A DNA stretch of 64,000 nt, from assembly GCF_022829405.1 (NCBI RefSeq), contig NZ_JAKSXW010000090.1, forward strand, positions 62,001-126,000, read 5' to 3'. The notes under the pieces were generated by a model that was given only the letters and a program-made list of their open reading frames with translations, was not told where the DNA came from and searched no databases. Both the position numbers and the translations under genes were made by a program. Shown here one piece after another: positions 1 to 8,598 of this stretch. This DNA is from Methylobacterium sp. J-076. Lineage in GTDB: Bacteria > Pseudomonadota > Alphaproteobacteria > Rhizobiales > Beijerinckiaceae. Numbering within the stretch: the first letter of the stretch is position 1; each line of letters starts with the position of its first letter.

Positions 1-302
1 CGGGCTGTGGGTTCGCGTTCCGCGAGCTGTCGGACGACGGGCTGATGCGTCAGGTCGCCGTTTTGCCGGTGCCGGTGATCACGCGCCGCGCGTCGTCGCC
101 GACGCTGCTCGACGGCTTGGCCCACCGCTGTTTCGATCACCCGGACGAGATCCTGGCCTTCCTCGCCGGCATCCTCCGGCAGGAGCTGCGGATGGCCGAC
201 CGGGCGCGGCTCGATGCGATCGCCGAACTGATCGAGGCGATCCCCAAGCCCACGCGCAAGGCGAAGACGCCGCACGGCAAGCCCGGGCCGCTGTTCGACT
301 GA
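1..302 (+). CDS. Hypothetical protein, 5' end outside the window
   Basis: The reading frame is open from base 3 to the TGA at 300-302, so the start lies upstream; the ATG at 45 is only an internal Met. The visible 99 residues have no motif I recognise. The C-terminal 30 residues are rich in Lys, Pro and Arg and end in GPLFD. It precedes the exonuclease VII-like pair on the same strand, with 77 bases to the ORF start at 380 or 164 to the preferred start at 467. It may share their transcript, but no function can be assigned. Confidence 0.6.
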   Translation, partial: GCGFAFRELSDDGLMRQVAVLPVPVITRRASSPTLLDGLAHRCFDHPDEILAFLAGILRQELRMADRARLDAIAELIEAIPKPTRKAKTPHGKPGPLFD

Positions 303-466
303 CGCCACCCTCGACGATCCGGCCGCCGGCATGCTGGCCGCCGGACCACTGCCCCATCCCGACCTAAGCGAAAGACACCATGCGACACCACAGATTCTTC
401 CGTACGACCCGTGGGGGGCCTGTACCCCCAGCTCACCCGGGGGATGTCCGTCCTGCCCCCATCCCG

Positions 467-1807
467 ATGGACGATGCACAGTCGGCCCGGCCCGCCGACG
501 AGGTCCGCGAGCTGCGCGACCTTCTTGGCTGGCTGCGCCAGCGCCTGCGTGGCGAGTACACGGTGCGGGCCAGCGTACTGACCGTCGAGCCTCACGGGTC
601 CGACGGTCACCTGCTGCTGCTCGGCGAGGCCGATCCCGGCGGCGGCGGCGAGCCGCCCCGGCTCAAGGTTTGGCTCGCCGCGGCCGACTTCGCCGCCTTC
701 CGGGATGCGATCGGCGAAGCCCTCGATCCAGCTGCCCTGGTGAACAGGCGGATCGTGGTTAGGCTGCAGACCAGCCTGCGCCAGCGCTACGGGCGCGGGG
801 CTGGGGTGCAGGCCCGGGTCACCGCCGTGATCTCGGTCGACGCAGTGTCGATCGACGGCGAGATCGAGCGCGAGCGTACGCTCCAGCGCCTACGGCGCGA
901 GGGGCGCCGCTTCGGCCCCGGGACATGGGTGGAGCAGGAGGATCCACGCCATGTTGTGCTGATCGCCGCCGAGTTCGGCGATGCCCGTCGCGACGTCGAG
1001 CACGTCCTGCGCCCGCTTGAGGAGAACGGCCTGATCCAGCTCCATAGGATCTGGGCGACGTTCGAGGGATCGTCGGCGGAGCGCTCGTTGAGCGAGGCGT
1101 TCGCCCGAGTGGGCGAGCTGCACCGCGATCACGGCCTGTCGGCGACCCTGGTATGCCGAGGGGGCGGTCCGGTCGAGGGGTTCCAGGCCCTCAACGCCTA
1201 CGCGACGGTGCGCGCGGCCACCAGGGTTCCGAACCTCGTCGCCGGACTCGGCCATGCCGGGACGCCGCTCACCGCCCTAGACGCGGTCGCGTCGCGATCG
1301 GAGCCGACCCCGACGGCCGCGGCGATGCTGGTGCGCCGACTCGTCGAGGCCACCGGTGTGCGGGCCGACCGCGCGCTCGCGGCGTTCGACGCCACCCTCG
1401 CGGAGGATCTCGAGGCGGCCGGGCGCATCGCCTTGGCGGAGGCCTTGCAGGGCTTCGCTGCGAGCCTGGGCGATCTCGCGGAGCTCGCCGATCGGCGGCT
1501 GCGACAGCTCAATCGGGGCGTGGAGCGCAGCCTGCTGACCGGCCTCGCCGCGGCAGCTGGCATGGCGACCGGCGCGACGGCCGAGATCGAGCCGTCCGCC
1601 CCTCCCGTCGAGGTGCTCGGCTTCGGCGACGGAGATGACGACGAGGACCCACCCTGGGAACCGGGGTGGGCGCTGGTGACGGCGGCCGACACCGGCCTCG
1701 TCATTGAGCGCTATCGAGAGCTTAAGTCCCACATGCCGCTATTCCTGCACTTCCGCGACGGGACGATCTTCGTCCGGGTCGTGCCGACCTTCGTCACCTA
1801 CAACTGA
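467..1807 (+). CDS. xseA: Divergent exodeoxyribonuclease VII large subunit (XseA-like)
   Basis: ExoVII degrades single-stranded DNA from both ends; XseA carries the active site. This 446-residue protein has an OB-fold-like N-terminus (about residues 20-100), a central catalytic domain with DARRDVEHVL, CRGGGPVEGF, GLGHAG and EPTPTAAA, and the usual C-terminal GWALV strand with an acidic tail. Against the remembered E. coli catalytic set (D155, R205, H238, D241), the Asp, Arg and His are kept. The Asp three residues after the His, from GHETD, is replaced in GHAGTP. The coiled-coil arm after the catalytic core is shorter than in housekeeping XseA. The frame opens at 380; I chose the ATG at 467 because homology-like sequence starts there and the first 29 codons look non-coding. 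The small-subunit homologue follows after 22 bases. It is probably an accessory paralogue; activity is uncertain. Confidence 0.8.
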   Translation: MDDAQSARPADEVRELRDLLGWLRQRLRGEYTVRASVLTVEPHGSDGHLLLLGEADPGGGGEPPRLKVWLAAADFAAFRDAIGEALDPAALVNRRIVVRLQTSLRQRYGRGAGVQARVTAVISVDAVSIDGEIERERTLQRLRREGRRFGPGTWVEQEDPRHVVLIAAEFGDARRDVEHVLRPLEENGLIQLHRIWATFEGSSAERSLSEAFARVGELHRDHGLSATLVCRGGGPVEGFQALNAYATVRAATRVPNLVAGLGHAGTPLTALDAVASRSEPTPTAAAMLVRRLVEATGVRADRALAAFDATLAEDLEAAGRIALAEALQGFAASLGDLAELADRRLRQLNRGVERSLLTGLAAAAGMATGATAEIEPSAPPVEVLGFGDGDDDEDPPWEPGWALVTAADTGLVIERYRELKSHMPLFLHFRDGTIFVRVVPTFVTYN

Positions 1808-1829
1808 TCATACATCGAGGAGTTAGACC

Positions 1830-2021
1830 ATGACCAAGACCCGCTCACCCGAGACGCCGAGCTTCCTGACGGCAGTCCGGCGCATCGAGGCGCTGACCCG
1901 GGAGATCCAGAAGGATGGCTTGGCAGCCTTCGAGAAGGCCGAGGCCGCCTATGTCGAGGTGCAGGACCTGCGCGCCGTGCTGAACGCCCGGATCGCTGAC
2001 CTACGCCGCCGGTCGGCATAG
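1830..2021 (+). CDS. xseB: Exonuclease VII small subunit-like protein (XseB-like)
   Basis: A 63-residue, mostly helical protein. The pattern FLTAVRRIEALTREIQKDGL, then AFEKAEAAYVE and a basic C-terminus, follows the XseB layout, in which an amphipathic helix pair packs along the XseA coiled-coil arm. A GAGGAG-type ribosome site lies just before the ATG. Its position 22 bases after the XseA-like gene, the usual gene order for a dedicated pair, supports the call more than the weak sequence similarity does. A strong hairpin follows, so the transcript probably ends here. Confidence 0.65.
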   Translation: MTKTRSPETPSFLTAVRRIEALTREIQKDGLAAFEKAEAAYVEVQDLRAVLNARIADLRRRSA

Positions 2022-2032
2022 CCCGAGGATCC

Positions 2033-2068
2033 GCGCCACCGCCGATGCCATCGCATCGGCGGTGGCGC
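2033..2068 (+). terminator. Perfect 16-bp hairpin after the XseB-like gene
   Basis: The left arm 2033-2048 and right arm 2053-2068 are exact reverse complements around the 4-base loop CATC. It starts 11 bases after the xseB-like stop codon. There is no T-run after it, so it may act with Rho, as an mRNA-stabilising structure, or in DNA form. Confidence 0.6.
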
Positions 2069-2777
2069 CTGAGGGAACACATCCGCGGCGCCCGTCGCGG
2101 AAGCCGCCTCGGGAGAGGCATGGGTACCGATCCAAACCCCGGAAGGGCCGATTACTTCTGCCTTGGACAAAGCGTGCAGCTATGGTCGGACGCGTCGCCT
2201 AAAAACGCCGTTCCGGACATGCTCTTGTTGGAACGGATGACAATCTTCGAGAGCCACCGGCCGTATCGGGAATTGGCAGACGCAAATGCGGACGGACTGA
2301 TTGCGACCCACACCAGTCGCTTGGACCGCCTCACCGACAAGCCTGAAAGCAGACGTATATTCCGCCCTTACTCTGGCAGTGATGCGCCATTCGCTTTTGT
2401 CGATAGGGCTGAAGGTAACGTCCTCGGCCGCGTCGCGCGTCATGACGTCCATGGACCGAGCGAAGATGCTGTGCGCCACGGCCAGGACCAGCATCGCGAG
2501 TATCCCGTCGCGTTGTAGGTAGGGCTGCTCGCAACCCGCGGTAAGGAGCTCTGGTAGGTCGAGCGCGCGATGGAAGTGGGAACGCCAGATGCGCTTGGTG
2601 TCGCCCAAAGACCGCCCACTTATCGGCACAACAGACGAATGCGTTAGATGAAGTGGGGATTAGAAGCAATTCTGATACGTGTGTAGCGATCAAGGCTATC
2701 TGCGGCAAGTTATCGAGGATTGGGAACTAGCCGATTGTACACGCGTCATCGCTCGACCGTGGAGAGCGAGCTTGTCA
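2069..2777. other. Spacer with no supported gene
   Basis: About 700 bases, visibly less GC-rich than either side. Open frames of up to 157 codons exist on both strands, but none has recognisable motifs, a ribosome site or plausible composition. It may hold a decayed gene at the junction between the ExoVII-like module and the sugar-related genes. Confidence 0.5.
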
Positions 2778-3668
2778 ATGACTGAGCAGTCGGTGGTCAT
2801 TCTGGACGGTACCCGGTGCCACCTCGGCGAAGGGCCGAGCTACGATCCCGCGACCGATACCGTGTGGTGGGTCGATATCCTCGAATCCCGGCTGTTCGAA
2901 CGATCCCTTGATCCGGCAACGACGCGGGCAAAGATCCATGCGCTGCCGGTCATGGCGAGCGACGTCGCCGCCATTGATGCAGACCGTCATCTCCTCTCCG
3001 CCGACGATGGACTGTACGTTCGGACAATCTCGACCGGCGATCTGGGCTTGCTTTGCCCCCTTGAAGGAGACATTCCCGGCAACCGCTCCAATGACGGCCG
3101 GGTACATCCGAGCGGTGCCCTTTGGATCGGCACCATGGGGCGGAAGGCTGAGCCAGGACGTGGATCGATCTACCACGTAGCCGGATCGCAGATCACGCGC
3201 CTCTATCGCGGGTTGACCACACCCAACGGCATCGCCTTCTCCCCCGACGGGGCCACGGGTTACTTCGTCGATACCGCCGAAGGCGTGCTTCGGCGCGTGG
3301 CCCTGGATCCAGCCACCGGCCTGCCGCGGGGCGAGCCCGAGACGCACTACGATCACAGCGACGGAGACGGTGGCATCGACGGAGCAGCCACCGACGTGGA
3401 AGGTCTGATCTGGACGGCGCGTTTCGGGGCGAGTTGCCTCGACGCTTACAGCCCGTCCGGCGAGCGCGTCCGCACGATCCCCGTCCCCGTGCGGCAACCG
3501 ACCTGCCCCACCTTCGCCGGACGCGCCCTCGACCGGTTGCTGGTGACCGCCGGCTACGAAGGCATGGACGAGGCAGCGCGAACTGCCGATCCCCATCACG
3601 GCCGGACACTGCTGGTCGATGTCGGTGTCCGAGGACTGCTCGAACCGGCGTTTCGCCTCGCCGTCTGA
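2778..3668 (+). CDS. SMP-30/gluconolactonase/LRE family protein
   Basis: A 296-residue six-bladed beta-propeller of the SMP-30/gluconolactonase family, which hydrolyses sugar lactones with a divalent metal. Family landmarks are HLGEGPSYD near the N-terminus (metal-ligand Glu), GNRSNDGRVHPSGALWIGTM in the middle, GLTTPNGIAFSPDG, and DGAATDVEGLIWTARFG. The frame is open from 2679, but the ATG at 2778 is preceded by GGAGAG and begins the conserved region. No signal peptide, so cytoplasmic. The GH15 gene follows after 65 bases, suggesting a shared role in sugar handling; the substrate is not evident. Confidence 0.88.
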   Translation: MTEQSVVILDGTRCHLGEGPSYDPATDTVWWVDILESRLFERSLDPATTRAKIHALPVMASDVAAIDADRHLLSADDGLYVRTISTGDLGLLCPLEGDIPGNRSNDGRVHPSGALWIGTMGRKAEPGRGSIYHVAGSQITRLYRGLTTPNGIAFSPDGATGYFVDTAEGVLRRVALDPATGLPRGEPETHYDHSDGDGGIDGAATDVEGLIWTARFGASCLDAYSPSGERVRTIPVPVRQPTCPTFAGRALDRLLVTAGYEGMDEAARTADPHHGRTLLVDVGVRGLLEPAFRLAV

Positions 3669-3733
3669 CCTCCGGCGATCCCTCTCATTCCCAAACCGAA
3701 CGAGCGCCGCGAGAGCGCCGCCGAGGAGCTGCC

Positions 3734-5557
3734 ATGCCTGTGCCCGAAGACCGTGCCTATCAACCGATCGAAGCCTACGCGCTGCTCGGCAATTGCGAAG
3801 GCTGTGCCCTGGTTGCCCGGGATGGATCCCTGGATTGGGCTTGCCTGGAGCGGTTCGATGCCGACCCGACCTTCTCGCGGCTGCTCGACCGCCGGCGGGG
3901 CGGGTACTTCGTCGTTCGCCCCGAGGGTGACTACGAGACGGCGCGGCAATACCTCAGCCGCACCAACATCCTGCAAACGACCTTCACCACGGCGGACGGC
4001 TTCGTCCACCTCTACGACTTCATGGTCGGTCCGGAGGGCGGCCAGAGGCGCCCGCGGCTTGTGCGCCTCATCGTGGGACTATCGGGATCTGTCCCCATGA
4101 TCGCGGCCTACCGCCCCCTGGCCGGCTTCGCGGAGACCTTCGCGCCGCTGACGGTGCGTGACGGCCGCATCACCGCCGAGGGATGCCCCAGCCTCTCCAC
4201 CGACGCCCGGTTCGAGACCGAGGACGGGGTGGGGGTCGCGCGCTTCACCCTGTCGGGTGGCGAGAGCCGGTCCTTCGCCCTGTATCTCGGCGAGCCGCCC
4301 GCGACGCCGCCGGACGCCTACGCCTTGATGGAGGACGTGCGCCGGACCTGGGCCTTGTGGACGCGGGACTCCGCCTATGTCGGCCCGCTGGCCGACGAGT
4401 TGATGCGGTCGGCCCTCGTGCTCAAGACCCTGACGTACGAGCCCACCGGGGCGATCGTGGCGGCGGCCACGACGTCCCTCCCGGAGGAGGTCGGCGGGAT
4501 CCGCAACTGGGATTACCGCTTCTGCTGGATCCGGGACGCCTGCCTGTCCTTCTACGTCCTCAAGAAGTTCGGCATGTCCCGCGAGGCGGAAAGGTTCTTC
4601 GAGTTCGTCTGCGCCCTGTGCGACCGGGAGGAGGGACAGCTTAAGCCGCTCTACAGCATCTCCGGGGAGGCCGACCTGGAAGAGACCGTGGTCGAGCACT
4701 TCGAGGGCTGGCGCGGATCGGGGCCCGTCCACCACGGCAACGGCGCGGCCGACCAGCATCAGGCCGACGCCTACGGCCAAGTGCTCGACCTGTTTTATCT
4801 CTACGAGCGCCTCGGCGGCACCCTGCCCGAGGGCCTGCATGGGCATGGGGCGCGGCTGGCGGACATCTCCGCCGCCCACTGGCATGAGCCCGATGCGGGG
4901 CTGTGGGAGCCGAGGAAGCCGGAGCAGCGCTACCTGCACGCGGCGATCATGAACTGGGTGGCCCTGGATCGGGCGATCCGCCTGTTCGGCCCCCGGGAGA
5001 GCTGGCGCGCCGAGCGGGATCGCATCGTCGCCTTCGTCAACGGCGAGGCGGTGCATGCGGACGGCTACTACCCGCAATATGCCGGGGGCGGGGATGTCGA
5101 CGCGGCCCTGCTCATCGCACCGATGGTGGGCTTCCCCGTCGACGAGGCCGTCTTCGCCCGCACGGTCGATGTCATCATCGAGCGCCTGGGCCATGGCCAG
5201 CTCGTCTACCGGTACAAGAACGACGACGGCCTTCCCGGCAAGGAGGGGACCTTCGTCCTCTGCGCCTTCTGGCTGGTGGATGCGCTCTTGTGGCTCGGCC
5301 GGGAGGTCGAGGCCCGGACCCGCTTCGCCGCCCTGCGGGTGCTTCAGAACGATGTCGGGCTGATCGCGGAGCAGACCGGGGAGGACGGCGCATTCCTCGG
5401 CAACTTCCCGCAGGCGTTCAGCCATCTCGGGTTGATCCACTCCGCGCTGATGCTCGACCTCTACGAGCACGGGGGACGTGCCGCCGTGCAGGGCACCTAC
5501 GCCGACCGGACCCTGCGGGAAACCGACACCCGGCGCGCGCCGACGATCGCAGCGTGA
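3734..5557 (+). CDS. Glycoside hydrolase family 15 protein
   Basis: A 607-residue GH15 enzyme with the bacterial layout: an N-terminal beta-sandwich (about 1-230) and a C-terminal (alpha/alpha)6 barrel. GGIRNWDYRFCWIRDA near residues 255-270 is the family's signature substrate-binding segment. GLPGKEGTFVLCAFW near 500 carries a conserved Glu. Known members are glucoamylases and alpha,alpha-trehalases, and sequence alone does not separate them. There is no signal peptide, so it probably acts on internal oligosaccharide or trehalose. GAGGAG sits four bases before the ATG, which fixes the start; upstream codons in the frame are shadow. The flavin oxidoreductase follows after 31 bases. Confidence 0.93.
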   Translation: MPVPEDRAYQPIEAYALLGNCEGCALVARDGSLDWACLERFDADPTFSRLLDRRRGGYFVVRPEGDYETARQYLSRTNILQTTFTTADGFVHLYDFMVGPEGGQRRPRLVRLIVGLSGSVPMIAAYRPLAGFAETFAPLTVRDGRITAEGCPSLSTDARFETEDGVGVARFTLSGGESRSFALYLGEPPATPPDAYALMEDVRRTWALWTRDSAYVGPLADELMRSALVLKTLTYEPTGAIVAAATTSLPEEVGGIRNWDYRFCWIRDACLSFYVLKKFGMSREAERFFEFVCALCDREEGQLKPLYSISGEADLEETVVEHFEGWRGSGPVHHGNGAADQHQADAYGQVLDLFYLYERLGGTLPEGLHGHGARLADISAAHWHEPDAGLWEPRKPEQRYLHAAIMNWVALDRAIRLFGPRESWRAERDRIVAFVNGEAVHADGYYPQYAGGGDVDAALLIAPMVGFPVDEAVFARTVDVIIERLGHGQLVYRYKNDDGLPGKEGTFVLCAFWLVDALLWLGREVEARTRFAALRVLQNDVGLIAEQTGEDGAFLGNFPQAFSHLGLIHSALMLDLYEHGGRAAVQGTYADRTLRETDTRRAPTIAA

Positions 5558-5588
5558 ACGGTATCAAGGGAACAAGAGGGCAAACACT

Positions 5589-6551
5589 GTGACACGGATC
5601 GGCTATCACGTCTCGCACGAGCAGCATGCGCCCTCGGCGCTCTTGGGCTACGTCCAGGCCGCGGAGGCGGCGGGCTTTGCCTGCGCCATGTCCTCGGAGC
5701 ACTTCCGCCCCTGGAGCCTCAAGCAGGGTCATTCGGGCCACGCGTGGTCGTGGCTCGGCGCGGCGCTGGCGACGACCCGCTTGCCGTTCGGGATCATCAC
5801 GGCCCCCGGCTACCGCCACCATCCGGCGGTCCTGGCGCAGTCGGCCGCGACGCTGTCCGAGATGTTCCCGCAGAGGCTGTGGCTCGCGCTGGGCTCGGGC
5901 CAGCGCCTCAACGAGGACGTCACCGGGCTGCCCTGGCCGGAGAAGGCGGAGCGGACCGCCCGGCTGGCCGAGTGCGCCGCCGTCATCCGTGCCCTCTTCG
6001 CCGGAGAGACCGTGACCCATCGCGGGCGGGTGACCGTGGTCGATGCCAAGCTGTATTCCCGGCCCGAGCGCGCGCCGCTGCTGATCGCCGGCGCGGTGAC
6101 CCCAGAGACCGCCCGACAGGTCGCACGCTGGGCCGACGGCCTCGCGACGGTGGGGATCGACCCGGCCAAGCTGCGCAAGGTCTTCGACGCGTTCCGCGAG
6201 GGAGGAGGCGCGGGCAAGCCGATCTTCCTGCAGACGAAGGTCTGCTGGGATCCCGATCCGTCCCGGGCCCTAGCCCTGGCCCATGACCAATGGGCGAGCA
6301 ACATGCTGGAGGGCGACGTGAACTGGGACCTGCGCCTGCCGGAGGATTTCGACACCGCCTCGCGCTTTGTGCGGGCGGAGGATGTACCGGGCTACGTGCG
6401 CATCTCCGAGGATCTCGGCCGCCAGACGGCGTGGCTCGCCGAACTCGCCGAGCTAGGCCCCGCCGAGATCATTGTGCATCAGGTCGCGGGCGATCAGGCT
6501 GCGTTCATCGAGGCCTTCGGACGGAAGGTTGTACCGGCCTTTGCTCATTGA
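5589..6551 (+). CDS. LLM-class oxidoreductase, TIGR03885-like 'non-F420 flavinoid' type
   Basis: A 320-residue luciferase-like monooxygenase-fold protein. It opens TRIGYHVSHEQH, and ALGSGQRLNED and GLATVGID are characteristic of this branch, which lacks F420-binding features and probably uses FMN. Start is GTG at 5589, eight bases after AGAGGG; the ATG at 5478 lies inside the GH15 gene and is rejected. It lies 31 bases after the GH15 gene on the same strand and probably shares its transcript. The family commonly sits beside GH15 genes (recalled, not checked). No substrate can be named. Confidence 0.88.
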   Translation: MTRIGYHVSHEQHAPSALLGYVQAAEAAGFACAMSSEHFRPWSLKQGHSGHAWSWLGAALATTRLPFGIITAPGYRHHPAVLAQSAATLSEMFPQRLWLALGSGQRLNEDVTGLPWPEKAERTARLAECAAVIRALFAGETVTHRGRVTVVDAKLYSRPERAPLLIAGAVTPETARQVARWADGLATVGIDPAKLRKVFDAFREGGGAGKPIFLQTKVCWDPDPSRALALAHDQWASNMLEGDVNWDLRLPEDFDTASRFVRAEDVPGYVRISEDLGRQTAWLAELAELGPAEIIVHQVAGDQAAFIEAFGRKVVPAFAH

Positions 6552-6803
6552 TTGAGAGGCCGTTCTGCTGATGCGTGCCTCAGGTAGTATCGAGCAGCTA
6601 ACGATAGTCCGCTTCGCGGCTGTGTGGTGCTCAAAGCGGCAAGACTGCTTTCCACCCTCAGCAGCCCTCCCGCTCGCGACCCAACACAGTCGTAGGGACC
6701 GCCATCAGCGCTTCCCGAAAGCGGCCATTCGCCGGCCGTCCGGCAACTTCGGCTCGGGGTGGGAAGCCGACCTTGGCCGATCGACCTGAAGCAGACGTTC
6801 TTT

Positions 6804-7709
6804 TTACGACCCACCCACGCAGTTCTGTTCGATCAATTCGAGGACCGTATCGACTAGCGGGTTATGATGCGCTGTGGACCAGACTAGCGCGGTGACAACA
6901 ATCTCAACGCGCTCCTTCAGTGGCCGGAAGACGACGCTCGATGGAGCAAGCCTCTCGGACCTCGACGGGACGAGGGCGATCCCCTGACCGCAGCCCACAA
7001 ACGCGATCTGCGATGTGACGGAGCGGACCTCATGCAGGATGCGGGGCGAGAAGCCGCCATCCTGGCAGGCGGCCAGCACCCTGTCGAAGTAGACCGGGCT
7101 CGAACGGCGCGCGAACATCGCAAAGTCCTCCTGCGCCAGCATAGCGAGGGGAACCTCGGGCATTGTCGCGAGGCGGTGTCCCTCGGGAAGGACCACCGCA
7201 AGCCTGTCCTGCGCCACCGGCCGCGACTGGATCGTCTGACCGAGCACCCCTTCGAGCCGAGCGAAGGCCAGATCGATGTCACCAGCTTCAAGGGCCGGGA
7301 CCGCCTCGACGCTGTCGATCTCTCTAATGGCTACCGTCAGGTCGGGATGCGCGGTCCGCAGAGCGGCGACCAGGGGCGGTATGTCCTCGACCAGCGCCGC
7401 GTTGATGGCGCCGATGGTGAGTGTCCCGGTCCGACCGGCCACGGCCTCCCGTACCGCGAGTTCCAACCGCCCCGCCTGATCGACGAACTTGCGCACGGCC
7501 GGGAGGATTGCGGCACCTGCCGCCGTGAGCCGAACACCACGACGGTCACGGGCGAACAGCGTTGTGCCGAGGGCCTGCTCCAGCGCCTTGATCTGCTCGG
7601 TGAGGGGCGGCTGTGACATCCCGAGCCGTTGGGCTGCACGCCCGAAGTGGCGTTCCTCCGCGACGGCCTGAAACAGCCAGAGATGCCGAAGCAGGCGGAA
7701 GTTGACCAT
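6804..7709 (-). CDS. LysR family transcriptional regulator
   Basis: A 301-residue LysR-type regulator. The winged helix-turn-helix occupies about residues 1-60 (HFGRAAQRLGMSQPPLTEQI) and the effector-binding periplasmic-binding-like domain about 90-290. It is transcribed divergently from the LysE-family exporter that starts 100 bases away, the classic arrangement in which LysR controls its neighbour. A 6-bp inverted repeat, TTCGAT-N15-ATCGAA, lies in the shared spacer. Confidence 0.93.
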   Translation of the reverse strand: MVNFRLLRHLWLFQAVAEERHFGRAAQRLGMSQPPLTEQIKALEQALGTTLFARDRRGVRLTAAGAAILPAVRKFVDQAGRLELAVREAVAGRTGTLTIGAINAALVEDIPPLVAALRTAHPDLTVAIREIDSVEAVPALEAGDIDLAFARLEGVLGQTIQSRPVAQDRLAVVLPEGHRLATMPEVPLAMLAQEDFAMFARRSSPVYFDRVLAACQDGGFSPRILHEVRSVTSQIAFVGCGQGIALVPSRSERLAPSSVVFRPLKERVEIVVTALVWSTAHHNPLVDTVLELIEQNCVGGS

Positions 7710-7737
7710 CGGCGATAGGCTCAGCGGATCACAGACA

Positions 7738-7764
7738 TTCGATCTTCGTATTTTACCTATCGAA
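7738..7764. promoter_or_regulatory. Candidate LysR operator in the LysR/LysE spacer
   Basis: TTCGAT at 7738-7743 and ATCGAA at 7759-7764 are exact reverse complements separated by 15 bases; overlapping them, CTTCG-N12-CGAAG forms a second symmetry. The site lies 29 bases from the lysR start and 45 from the exporter start. Position and dyad fit a LysR-type site, though the spacing is longer than the classic T-N11-A. Confidence 0.5.
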
Positions 7765-7808
7765 GTGGCGGTGAGAAGAAGCGCTGAACCCGCGCCCTGC
7801 GAGGCCCC

Positions 7809-8435
7809 ATGCCCGATACATCCACCCTCACGGCCTACCTCATCGTCATCCTCGGCTTGGCGGTCACGCCAGGGCCGAACATGATCTACCTAATCTCTCG
7901 CTCCATCGCCCAAGGGCGGACGGCCGGTATCGTCTCGCTAGGCGGCAGCGCGCTCGGCTTCATCGTCTATATGGCCTGCGCTGCCTTCGGCATCACAGCG
8001 CTCCTGATGGCCGTGCCACTCGCTTTCGATGCGCTTCGCGTCGCTGGGGCGGGCTACCTCATGTTCCTGGCTTGGCAGGCGGTACGGCCCGGCGGACGCT
8101 CACCCTTCCAGGTGAACCGGCTTCCGAGCAGCGGCAAAGGCAAAGTCTTCACCATGGGCTTCGTAACGACGCTCTTGAACCCGAAGGCCGCGCTGCTCTA
8201 CCTCGCGCTGCTACCGCAGTTCGTCGTTCCGGGGCACGGCAGCGTGCTGGGCCAGACCCTTGTTCTCGGGCTGATCCACATTGCCGTGAACCTCAGCTTC
8301 GGCGTCGTCATCGCGAGCACGGCCGGCGCCCTCGCAACGGGTTTGGCAAAGCGTCCATCTTGGTTATTGGCCCAGCGTTGGGCTATGGGCAGCCTACTTG
8401 CCGCCTTCTCGATCAAGCTGATCTCAGAGGCGTAG
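7809..8435 (+). CDS. LysE/RhtB family amino-acid exporter
   Basis: A 208-residue inner-membrane protein with about six hydrophobic segments. The N-terminal LGLAVTPGPNMIYLISRSIAQGR is the LysE/RhtB signature (conserved TPGPN), and VTTLLNPKAALLYLALLPQFV is the second conserved block. Family members export amino acids or related small metabolites by proton exchange. The divergent LysR gene is the likely regulator. The substrate is not predictable. Confidence 0.92.
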   Translation: MPDTSTLTAYLIVILGLAVTPGPNMIYLISRSIAQGRTAGIVSLGGSALGFIVYMACAAFGITALLMAVPLAFDALRVAGAGYLMFLAWQAVRPGGRSPFQVNRLPSSGKGKVFTMGFVTTLLNPKAALLYLALLPQFVVPGHGSVLGQTLVLGLIHIAVNLSFGVVIASTAGALATGLAKRPSWLLAQRWAMGSLLAAFSIKLISEA

Positions 8436-8598
8436 GGGGCGCTCTCCGAAAGTATGTCCGCTTCGATGCATCCGCGTTCGGAAGCGGACAGTCGCAAAAC
8501 CACCCCAAGCGGTCGCTCCGCTGGCGACAATGTCAGTTATCCTGACGGCTGCCAACGCAATCCGAAAGCAGTCATCTGCGAGCCATTCTGAGGACTGT

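Noticed and set aside
2180..2629. 149-codon minus-strand frame upstream of the SMP-30 gene
   Set aside because: No recognisable motif, no ribosome site, and several competing frames overlap it; composition looks non-coding.
4079..5470. 463-codon minus-strand frame across the GH15 gene
   Set aside because: Antisense shadow of a clear GH15 coding frame; long antisense frames are expected in GC-rich DNA.
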